Positions 6,873-15,263 of a stretch of DNA of 15,263 bases are shown one piece after another. How positions within the stretch are numbered: the stretch's first letter is position 1; each line of letters starts with the position of its first letter. The DNA is from Euperipatoides rowelli. Its lineage: Eukaryota; Onychophora; Udeonychophora; Euonychophora; Peripatopsidae. The stretch is taken from assembly GCA_003024985.2 (NCBI GenBank), contig PXIH01S0005556.1; one strand, given 5' to 3'. Both the position numbers and the translations under genes were made by a program. The notes under the pieces are model-generated. The model was not told the origin of the DNA. It searched no databases and was given only the letters and a program-made list of their open reading frames with translations.

Positions 6873-7688
6873 GAAAATTTAAACAGAAACATATAAAAAT
6901 TTGCAAGTTCCTACGTTGTTTACAAAAAAATAAAACCCTATTGCTGACATTAAATTGATGTAGCCAAAGAATAAAATCTTGGTGGTTTTGGTGCTGGAGG
7001 AAATGCATATCTGGGATCCAGACGCTTAGTCATGACTTCATTACGTTATTGTTTACAAAAATAGTCAACAAAAGTGTTAAATAGTTTTGAAGAAAAAAAA
7101 AAAACAGAGAAAAGTTATTTTCTTAACAGCAATATAAAATCCATAAAATTTTGATAATTCTATGGATTGAAGTCAATTTTAAGAAGAAAAAAACTCCGGG
7201 AAGCTTTTATACGTTAGCTTATTAACTTTACGCGATAATGAGAACAAATTAACTATTATTTCCAAAGTTTTTAATAATATTTCTTAAACATTCTTAGAGA
7301 TTATATTTTTTAATAGAAATAAAATCTGTTAAAGGTTTATTTTCAGCCTGCTGGTGCTTGTTTCGAATTGTCTTTATAAAAACAGACTGCAAAAAAAAAA
7401 AAAAAAAAGTTTTAAATCACTGATCTACATTCTGATTGGTCTGTGAAAGAAACGGCCCTATTCTGGTCTGACAACCAGTCAACCACTATTACTGTTACTG
7501 GAATCCACGTGAGATTTTTCTGGCAAAATACGTCATAAGTAGGTTTGATAATTTGACAGATATTGGCATAAATGTCAAATTTGATGTATTTATGGACCGA
7601 ATATAACAAATTGATTAATTAAACAAGCATTTTTTATACAAAAATACACATAAATCAATGAAGTTGAAATATGCATAGATAAACCGCT
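6805..7688. mobile_element. Candidate non-autonomous DNA transposon (MITE-like) flanked by TTAA
   Basis: The left end AGTGGTTTATC (6805-6815) is inverted at the right as GATAAACCGCT (7678-7688), and both are bounded by TTAA (6801-6804 and 7689-7692). Further in, 6853-6872 is an exact 20-base reverse complement of 7607-7626. The inverted ends thus span about 70-80 bases with indels between the blocks. The 884-bp interior holds no transposase; the 65-codon - strand frame at 7412-7609 has no motif. It also contains a small hairpin (7550-7558 with 7573-7581) and long A- and T-runs. TTAA duplications are typical of piggyBac-type and some other DNA transposons, but the ends do not begin CCC as most piggyBac ends do, so the superfamily is open. 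Confidence 0.62.
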
Positions 7689-7692
7689 TTAA
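7607..7692 (-). repeat. Right inverted end of the TTAA-flanked element
   Basis: CAAATTGATTAATTAAACAA (7607-7626) is the exact reverse complement of 6853-6872. TAAATCAAT lies between, and GATAAACCGCTTTAA ends it, with one C/T difference from the left end. The spacer between blocks is about 51 bases here against 37 on the left. Confidence 0.65.
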
Positions 7693-7941
7693 AATGTGTA
7701 ATAATTTCTATGTAGTAACGGCAAAGTTAGGGGTGCCAGGGCTTGAATGGAGGTGGAACAGTCCCCCATCTTTATCTGTTGAAGTGTTGCTGTCCCCTCA
7801 CTTCAGGCTAAACAAATTAGGTACAGTATATCCTACCAGTATATGAAATGGAACAGCTAAACACCAGCCTCCAATGACACAAATCTCCGATACCATTGAA
7901 GAGCATATTATTGAATAAAGCAATTGCTTTCAACCTCTTAA
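7693..7941. other. Spacer with a locally GC-richer patch
   Basis: Positions 7720-7805 are clearly richer in G and C than the surroundings and include a short inverted repeat TGAAGTG...CACTTCA (about 7780-7806). I see no open frame or known motif. It may be a fragment of an unrecognised repeat. Confidence 0.35.
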
Positions 7942-8615
7942 GAAAAAAAATTAGTGGATAAGAATTTTCTAAAGAAACGGAGTTTAATTTTTGTACACAA
8001 AGATCATCTTTTTATAAAATGAAGAAGCAATTATGAAGAGATCAAAACTTTATTTGTTAATGAAGGACAGCTCCACTATAAAAAATACCTTCAATTGTGG
8101 ATGGCAAACAATAATTTACTTGATAAAAGCTGCAGGAAATTTTCAAACTTTTATTATAAAAGTACGTTGTTCAAGTCTCGGGCAAGATGGCGAAGATATT
8201 AACAATGGTCTAGTACAAAAATATAATGGTTCGTTAATTTAGGTAATGGCTTATTGAAATTTGATAAGGTTTTGGAGACTGCTACTGATTATCCAGATAG
8301 ATACATAAAATTTTTGAATACAATACATTATTGGGATAGAAAACTTAAGAATACTATGGAGAAAAGTGGTTTATACAAACGTTATACAATGAGGTTAAGG
8401 ACCCACAATTGAATGTGAGTGGTATAGTACTCAGTGTGGTAGAATTAATTGGAAAGGACAAAGTGGTTGGACTGTATTACCCAAAGAACAACATATATAT
8501 TGGAATAGAACTTTCTGATGTCAAAGCTAAAGAATATTTTGATCTGAATTTTGTTAAATGTAAAGATTATGTCATTCAGCTCATTGGGGAGGATCTGTGG
8601 AGAAAGTTGATATAA
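7942..8615 (+). pseudogene. Unidentified decayed coding stretch of about 220 codons
   Basis: Adjacent open frames on the + strand join into one broken reading. Frame 1 from 7942 has KLVDKNFLKKRSLIFVHK, a stop at 8020-8022, then LFVNEGQLHYKKYLQLW and FYYKSTLFKSRARW to about 8187. Frame 2 has GEDINNGLVQKYNG to 8242. Frame 1 again (8236-8412) has LGNGLLKFDKVLETATDYP and GLYKRYTMRLRTHN. Frame 3 (8409-8615) has VSGIVLSVVELIGKD and YYPKNNIYIGIELSDVKA, then VIQLIGEDLWRKLI before the stop. The composition (mixed charged and hydrophobic residues, GI/GL turns, few low-complexity runs) looks like a real protein. I do not recognise the family. A LINE first ORF or other transposon protein is possible from context only. 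Four breaks make it non-functional. Confidence 0.5.
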
Positions 8616-8781
8616 GGATACACTGGCTTCTGCTTCTAGAAGATTATGCAGCTATTAAGGAGAGTCTCGAAAAATATATACAGTACATATTCTTAGTTTT
8701 GAGAATGAAAAAAATATTTTTTTAGAAATGACATAACTCTAACCTCAAATGTTCTAGTAATTACCGGTAAGAGAGTAATGG

Positions 8782-8811
8782 TTTAAAATTACCAGTGCTG
8801 GTAATTTTAAA
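8782..8811. repeat. Near-perfect palindrome, 14-bp arms
   Basis: TTTAAAATTACCAG (8782-8795) and CTGGTAATTTTAAA (8798-8811) are exact reverse complements separated by TG. As RNA it would form a strong hairpin with a two-base centre; as DNA a cruciform. A related TAATTACCGGTAA lies about 20 bases upstream (8758-8770). Confidence 0.8.
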
Positions 8812-11261
8812 TATGTGATATAAATTGATTGGTTGACTGCATTCTGGATTTAACATTAATCTACAGTATTTAAAAATCAACAGTATTTCAAAATGTCTTT
8901 AAAAGAAACTACAATGGAATAACACACCAAATCAGTAAGTACCGTATTCTATATTTGCATAACAATTTATTTAAAAAAAATTGCAATCATTATTTTTAAC
9001 ACATTTACAGTGACAATAAAAATGCCATTTTTTAATATAAAAAGATTTTTTTAAAAAAAATTGCAAACACATCCATTTTTTTTTCTTCTTAAAATTTCAA
9101 AGTATATAAAGATCTCCAAATAAATGTACTGTATATACAGATCTTTTTTTAAAAAAACAGGATCTATAGGCTACATTTAGAATTATTCTAGAAAAAACGT
9201 TTTACCATTATGAAGCTGAAGGGTTTTAAGTCAACTTTTTACAGAAATTACTTGCAATAACAAAAAATTATTTGATCATAACAATTGTAAAATAATAGAG
9301 CTCTAACAGGGTATTACTATATTTCAGATATGACAGACAAAATATACAGTATAGCATAGTCCATTGATTGGTCCTAAGAAGTAACAAGATGCTACTCTGA
9401 TCATATTTATTACATATTCAAATATATCCTATTTTTATTTCTGAGATAAGCTTAGTTCACTTTACAAAATCGAGAAAACTTTCTGAATTTTGAAACCAAA
9501 TCGACAAAAAAAAAGTTCAAATTATAAATCAAATGAACACACAAAAAAATATAATTTGAACATCAAACCATAAAGCAGTGAACTGAAAAAAATGGAATGC
9601 ATTTTATATAGATGCCACTAGTGCTATATGGGATTACCAATAATTTTAGTCAAATTCAATTTTTAGCACTAATAGGATCGAGTCAAATTTCTTGCCTAAT
9701 AAAATTACGAGAAATGTAGGCCATTAGTGGGAAAATATTAACCGGGCAAACACCACCAGGTAAGTCATTTTACCGTGCAGACAATACTGTGCAAAAGTTA
9801 ATAGCCGAGCATAGCCATCTTGACATAACATACGATATGTATACAATTAATTCATTATAACTACAGATGATAACAAATTATTAATTGACATAAATAACAA
9901 AAAAATCAGACAAGAAAAGATGACATTCATATTATTACAGTTTAAATTTATTAGATTTTATAGGATGTTCTGCGATAAGTGAATGAATGTATCAGTTTCC
10001 TATTGTATCGAAAGACAATGAATTTTAATTGAGCAGCCTTGGTCAACTTTGTTTCCTTGGTATGAAATGGCTCAACACTAACAATCGTCAATATTCATTA
10101 TTGTTTCAAACAATTGATGAACTTCCAAATTGTTAGATATGCTCCAAGCAATCGATTCAATTGTGCTATGATTTGACAGAATTATCTCAAGATCTTCTAT
10201 AACATTATATTGATTCCATAATTTTAATCAGAAATAAAGGTGAATATTGATTAATTTCACATTGTATTTCCAATCTTTTAAATAAATGCAAGCTTCTTCC
10301 TTTTTTACAAAAATATTCAACAGCCATAACAAACATGTAAACTCAATGAAATCCAATAGTAACTCGATTCCGAGTTGCAAACTTATGCGATAACACTGCA
10401 TGGATCGACAATTTTCTTTTTTGTTTACTAGTCTTAATCTTCAGCCTACTTTAATTAGTTGAAATAATTGATTAGTAAACAGCTTACAATTTTTATTGCT
10501 GCACTGTAATAAAGTCCGAGATGTAAACTTTGCACAGTAATGGCCGACCTCTGATTAAGAGTGCCCAAAGGTTAGAATGATCATATTAAGCAAGAAATTT
10601 GATATACAAATTATTTTATTGGTAAAAAAAAAATGGAATGCACAAAGAAAATTAACAGTGGTTATTTCATGGGACAATTTACATCACATGAGTTACTGTA
10701 AATCCACCAATCAAGCTGCCCATTTTCCCATGCAATTAGCTACTCATTATATCGGAAAGATAATTTATTTCATGCTACAGGCAAGCAAAAAAAAAAATAT
10801 TGAATTATTGTAAGTTTAATTAATATGGTTACCAAATTACTATTTTAATATGAAGATTCCGATATTTGATATAATCAAAAACTATTTGGTTGCTGGAATG
10901 AAAAATAAGCAGGCAATTATTAGATTTAGGACATACAGTATATAACATGGTTTACATTATCATATTTTCTTTAGCTTTCAGTGTACTGTATTTTAGACAA
11001 TTTTTTAAAGGATTATACTAAATAGGACTGAAATGCCCATGGATCTAAGAAAATGTTGTTTTTTTTTAAATTGGAATACAATTTTATCGAGGATAAGTTA
11101 AATAATATAGTCTTGAATATTTTCCTCACTGAAATAAAACTAATGATTTGTGACATGAATTATATTCAGAATTACCTTAGTGCTTTTAATAATTTATTTT
11201 TAAAATAAAAAATGGGTGGCAACTGAGTACAATAAACAGCTTACTTTAATAGTGTTACTTT
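8812..11261. other. Long AT-rich region without recognised genes
   Basis: I found no coding, RNA or element signal I can defend. Minor items: a direct repeat of TTTAAAAAAAATTGCAA (about 8969 and 9050); a 12-base palindrome CTGTATATACAG (9129-9140); an inverted repeat at 9515-9561; and a 78-codon frame at 10577-10813 with no motif and little sign of being real. Short TACTGTA/TACAGTA words recur. Confidence 0.5.
9515..9561. repeat. Foldback with 12-bp arms
   Basis: GTTCAAATTATA (9515-9526) pairs exactly with TATAATTTGAAC (9550-9561). Outside it, AGTTCACT (9454-9461) pairs with AGTGAACT (9578-9585). The nested arms are unevenly spaced, so this is either a small foldback element or coincidence in AT-rich DNA. 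Confidence 0.55.
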
Positions 11262-11272
11262 TTAGGGTGGCC
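11262..11272 (+). repeat. TTAGGGTGGCC motif, left member of an inverted pair
   Basis: This 11-mer matches 10 of 11 bases of the reverse complement of 12476-12486. It is followed by CACATGTTCACATTTTCCAG, which resembles the start of a dispersed AGGGTGACCA-type repeat I recall from several animal genomes; I cannot name that family. Confidence 0.4.
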
Positions 11273-11968
11273 ACATGTTCACATTTTCCAGGAATCGTTC
11301 CTGTGCCATGGCCTTTGTCCAAGGTAGAAAAATATCTGCTTTATTTAAAATTCAGCACCTTAAAGTGATTTTAATGTGATGCAAAATGTAATAGCCTAAA
11401 ATTATATTTGTTAAAAATGAATAAAAACATTTCATATGGCTTATTTCTATTTGTACAAATTTTATGGGTAAGTTATATATAGTATAATAAAATTACCGTA
11501 GTACAAAAACAAATTTAGTTTCAAGATTTATAAAGTATACTAATAAAAATAATTTAAAAAATTTTCAGCCATTCTCTAAGTTAAATGAAATCGAGACTAT
11601 CGAATCAGCTACAGCTATAATGTTTTAACCACCCGGGATAAAAATACAATTCAAATCATTGATTTTCACGAACATCAGAACAAGAAAAACTGTGCAAAAA
11701 AGAGATCTTTTGACTAATTTGTCAACGTATGATACAATACATAGCTATTCTTACCAGGCCATAACACCATGTTATCTACACCTCTTTTAAACTAATTGAA
11801 AAGAAAAAAAATGTGCTTTTCACATATCAAATTACACCTGAAAAAAAAAAGCCTAATAAAACTTTTGTTCAATGATGAAGCCTTCATCCAAAAAGGAATA
11901 TCAGTCTATAATAGATTTTTATAAATATTTTTTACAAATTTGTTTTATTGTCTATCTTTTATGTTCTA

Positions 11969-12290
11969 CTAGCTGAATACCCGGCGTTGCCCGGCATTTT
12001 AAGGGTTAATTTTGATTTTAAATTGTTTTAGTTGCCTCGGCCGTGTTTTAATACACCCGTCTGTAAAATTTCACGATCTAAACTACCCGGCGTGATCTAC
12101 GCTTTTAAACTGTCAATTTGTATAGAAACTACACGGCTTGGCCCGGTATTTTAACAGTTTTTAATTAATTAAAAATTAACCGTAATTAATTTTGATTTAA
12201 AAATTTTTTAGTTGCCTCGGCCATGTTTTAATAAGCCCTTCTGTAAAATTTCACGATCCTGCCATGTAAACTGAGGATTTGTATAGAAAG
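11969..12290 (+). repeat. Two diverged tandem units with GC-rich CCCGG motifs
   Basis: Unit 1 begins CTAGCTGAATACCCGGCG and TTGCCCGGC at 11969-11995. Both units share GTTGCCTCGGCC (12031 and 12211), TAATTTTGATTT (12007 and 12187) and CTGTAAAATTTCACGATC (12061-12078 and 12241-12258), all exactly 180 bases apart. Both end in ATTTGTATAGAAA (12116 and 12277), here 161 bases apart. Unit 2 has an extra stretch of about 28 bases near its start and lacks about 19 near its end. The CCCGGCGTTGCCCGG motif stands out in AT-rich DNA. I recall similar CTAGCT-NN-ACCCGGCG starts as dispersed repeats in animals but cannot name the family. Confidence 0.7.
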
Positions 12291-12299
12291 ACAGGAAAA

Positions 12300-13925
12300 A
12301 TTTTCTCTTTTATACAGGAAATTGCCAATTTTATATATTTAGAAATATTTTGCTTTAAAATTGTTCAAATTCATCTCTTTGAAAAAAATAATTTTTGAAG
12401 ACTTCAACTCAAATAACCATTTCCTCTCACCGCCCGCTTCAATAAATCTTGTCCTGATTTACATTCTTAAAATCCGGTCACCCTAAATAACTCCAACTAT
12501 AATTGTATTGGATTTTTAAGTCGTATAACTTGTAAATTGAGGAATACAAAGCTAACGAGTAAAACTTTTCTGATAACACCACTACCTAGTAAATTCCTCT
12601 TCTTTCGCTTAGCTCATACTGTATAAAGCCTATTATTTATTATTCATTTGGTTTCAATAGAAATAAATTCACTTTTGATTTCCAATTAAAGAATGATTTA
12701 AAGACTAATCTTTTTTTATTAATCCAAATAATGCATTTTTTTTTAAATCTCTTTAGACTCACCCATTTTCTTTGGAGCCCTCAAAGATTCGTCTACTTTT
12801 TGCTTTCAAGTTTATATCAACAGACATTTTCTTTTAATTTTTAATCAAAAATATTTGGTATTTAAAGAAAGTAGCCTGGTGTTCAAAATTTATGCATATT
12901 ATGAATAGAATGTTTTTTTTATTTTTAATTTAAGTAATTGACATTTCTGTTTTGTCTACCTTACAGCAAGTAAATTCAAAATAACTTTACTAGCATCTGT
13001 TAATTGTAATCAGTTACTTAATGTTTAATTTCAGATTGAGATACTATTTGAACATAGTAGTTTGCACAACCCAGCTAAAAAAATTAAGGCTGGAGGGTTT
13101 TTTTTTTTATAATTATCATTTTTACAACTTGTGAATACACTGTACATACAAAAATTTCTGATTTTGTAGTTTATAATTTTTTTATGTTGAAAATTGGTTA
13201 CCAATACTTCAAAACCTAAAAGTAGTCTATTAAGAATTTTTTTTTTTTTTACTTAAATTATTATTAGGAAGAATTCTACAATGATTCCATATAAAAGAAA
13301 TAAAGCAAATTTATTTTGCATTCCAAAATCAAACTTTACAACTGGATGTAAAAAATTAATATTGAATATTTGCTTACAAAAAACTAGAATGGCAGTTTAT
13401 TAATGTTGGAAAAAAAAAAGTAATTCAGGACAGTCCTGAATGTAAAACTAGTTAAGAAACAATGAAATGAGTCGATTGACAAAATCAGTAGGAGAAATTT
13501 TGCACAAGGCGTACAATGTAAAACATATTTGCTTCATTTATTTATACATTATTATAAAATTTAATTACCGGTATATGATAATTGTAATATAAACTTATAT
13601 TTTATAAAATTTTATATAATAATAAATTGAACCTGATAAACTGTTGAATAGATACTTTGAGTTTGATATTGCGAAAGGTTTTAAGAGTTTTAGACTTGAA
13701 TAAGTGAGTAATTATTTCTCACCCTATATAGGAAATTAAGACATTTCTTAGTCAGGTACTGTATGCCTCTTGCTCTTCGTAATTATTATGCGAAATATTG
13801 CAATGTTTGTGGCAACAATCATTTAATACAATAAAACTTTAATTTAAAAAACCATTAATGACTTCAGAAACAGACATTCAATAGTAGAATGTCAACATTT
13901 GACACTATTTTTCCTGTTTTAATAC
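12300..13925. other. AT-rich region without recognised genes
   Basis: Apart from the TTAGGGTGACC motif at 12476-12486 I see only A- and T-runs (for example 13100-13110 and 13240-13250) and chance frames below 60 codons. No RNA gene or element ends were found. Confidence 0.5.
12476..12486 (-). repeat. TTAGGGTGACC motif, right member of an inverted pair
   Basis: The reverse complement of GGTCACCCTAA, pointing toward 11262-11272. On the - strand it continues GGATTTTAAGAATG and AATCAGGACAAG, again like a dispersed AGGGTGACC-type repeat. Confidence 0.4.
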
Positions 13926-13929
13926 CACA

Positions 13930-14320
13930 TTTTTAGATTTATGGCTATTTCATAAAGTGTCTATGGCCATTGTTATAAACAAAAAATATTATAAATTTTT
14001 TTCTTGAATCATTTTAATTAATTTATAAATGCTGCTAGAAGTGATTAAGTATTATTTAGTGGAAATGTTCATATTGTATGTATTCCCTAAAATACAATAA
14101 GTTTAACATGTTTTAAAAATAGATTACAATTTTAAAAGTATACGGCTATTCCTTAAAAGGTTTGTAGTCCTTATAGAATAAAATAATGGCATATTCTTCA
14201 TTGCTTGAATTAACAACAATAATATTTGTCAAAGATTTACTGAATTTCTATATAAAAGTAATTAGTTATTACGGTAATATACTGTATAATGGAAATGATC
14301 CTATTCTATGTACGTTCCTA
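13930..14320 (+). repeat. Diverged tandem duplication
   Basis: A block starting with GGCTATT (13943 and 14144) and ending with TGGAAATG, then TATGTA and TTCC-CTAAA (from 14060 and 14290), occurs twice. The two ends are offset by about 201 and 230 bases, so the units differ by indels. Similarity is patchy but keeps its order. No coding potential. Confidence 0.5.
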
Positions 14321-14585
14321 AACTGCTGCAATTAATTAACTACATACAAATAACAGAAATTGGACATTATTCGAATCAGTAAAAAAAAAAGTAATAAAAT
14401 ACTCATTATTTAAAAAATATTGCATTTATTTTACATTGGTTCCATTCAAAATGAGTATTCATCATTCCTACAACTAAAAAAATATTTTAAAAACATTTAA
14501 TAAACTTACGAAGCATTAACCACGATTCTCCCCATTATTCTATTTGTAAAATGAAAGCCATTTGATACCATACCAATGTTTCAGG

Positions 14586-14676
14586 TATATACCGTATATA
14601 TATATATATATATACCGGTATATATATATATATGCAGTATATATATATATATATATACTGTATATATATATATATA
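14586..14676. repeat. (TA)n microsatellite with palindromic interruptions
   Basis: About 90 bases of alternating T and A, broken by CCG (14592), CCGG (14615-14618), GCAG (near 14634) and CTG (near 14658). CCGG is self-complementary, and CAGTA is complementary to TACTG, so the tract can fold on itself. The 68-codon open frame over it, rich in Tyr and Ile, is an artefact of the repeat. Confidence 0.93.
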
Positions 14677-15263
14677 GTTTAAAAAAAGCTGCATTTTATT
14701 TTTTCAATTTAAAGAGCCGTTATCGCCAAGCACCACACTTGTTTACAAACATTATGTTTGGGTTATGAACAATTGACTTTCCACTCACTGGATAAAACAT
14801 TAAAATTAAATTATTTTATGCTGTTTTTAAACAAAAAAAAAAGTTTTGCAATCAATTAATTTTCTGATTCATTCTTTCCATTCAGACAGATGACAATTTT
14901 GATTTGAAAGTAATTTTTTTCTCTAATGAATGATAAACCCTTTGTTTTATAAGAATTAATGTTACAAGTGTTAAATTTAAAAAATAAATTGTAATCAACA
15001 TATTTTGTTAAAAGTTTTATAGCTAACTAATAGAAATTTATTTGATCAATTTTAATTGATTTTTTTCTATTTCTCTACAAGTTCTGTGTATTAGAAATCA
15101 TTCTGTCATTAATAAATGATTAATGTTTGGCATAAAACTTTTTAAAAAAATTATATATTCCACCCAATGTTTAGATAAATTATTTACTAAATAAAAAATA
15201 TGATTTTAATTCCTGTTTTGACTCAATGTAATAGGAATTAAGTCAATTTCATGGAAAAAAGTA
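14677..15263. other. AT-rich end of window, no feature seen
   Basis: A-runs and short palindromes such as ATCAATTTTAATTGAT (near 15044) only. No gene or element signal. Confidence 0.5.

Noticed and set aside
7412-7609. 65-codon - strand frame inside the TTAA element as a transposase remnant
   Set aside because: Too short, no D-D-D/E or DNA-binding motif, and no extension in other frames.
8033-8180. Frame 2 reading as the true start of the 7942-8615 coding stretch
   Set aside because: Both frames are open here, but frame 1 gives more protein-like text and continues upstream to 7942, so frame 2 was kept only from about 8170.
10577-10813. 78-codon + strand frame as a small gene
   Set aside because: No recognisable motif, no decayed extension on either side, and no promoter or splice context I can defend.
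11969-12290. CRISPR array
   Set aside because: Only two units, about 180 bases long with internal indels, in an animal-type genome context.
14562-14768. 68-codon frame rich in Tyr and Ile
   Set aside because: It is generated by the (TA)n tract.

Overview
The window looks like a piece of an AT-rich, repeat-laden animal nuclear genome, most likely an invertebrate. The signs are tRNA-derived SINEs, L1/Tx1-type LINE remnants, a Ty3/gypsy-type LTR retroelement remnant, long AT-rich intergenic DNA and a (TA)n microsatellite. There are no bacterial-style operons. I could not assign a species, and I see no intact host protein gene or structural RNA gene. Every coding stretch I can support is a decayed mobile-element gene or an unidentified broken one.

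Layout. Positions 1-677 hold two SINE copies on the + strand; the second (327-661) has a perfect 16-bp target-site duplication. Positions 926-2300 are the 3' half of a LINE (copy B) on the - strand. A third SINE (1246-1550, - strand) has inserted into its last coding codons, again leaving a 16-bp duplication (14 of 16 identical). Positions 2517-3755 hold a second, 5'-truncated LINE fragment of the same general type (copy A, - strand). Both LINE copies keep the same C-x3-C-x7-H-x4-C zinc-binding pattern near the C terminus.

Positions 3770-5192 hold a Ty3/gypsy-type pol remnant on the + strand: the end of the protease, reverse transcriptase with a YLDD motif, and the start of RNase H. It is broken by stops and frameshifts. 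It is followed, in the wrong order, by a primer-binding-site-like sequence and a gag remnant (5240-5832, perhaps to about 6000). Positions 6801-7692 look like a non-autonomous DNA transposon: inverted ends of about 80 bp, a TTAA on each side and no transposase. Positions 7942-8615 hold an unidentified decayed coding stretch on the + strand.

The right half (8616-15263) is mostly featureless AT-rich DNA. It carries a near-perfect palindrome, a foldback, a pair of diverged GC-rich tandem units (11969-12290) inside an inverted TTAGGGTGRCC pair, a diverged tandem duplication near 14 kb and a (TA)n tract.

The elements do not form a pathway. What links them is insertion history: the SINEs have the hallmarks of LINE-driven target-primed insertion (A-rich tails, duplications of about 16 bp), and one sits inside a LINE. 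The strongest candidates for undescribed units are the SINE family with its conserved post-tRNA hairpin, the TTAA-flanked inverted-repeat element, and the broken gene at 7.9-8.6 kb.
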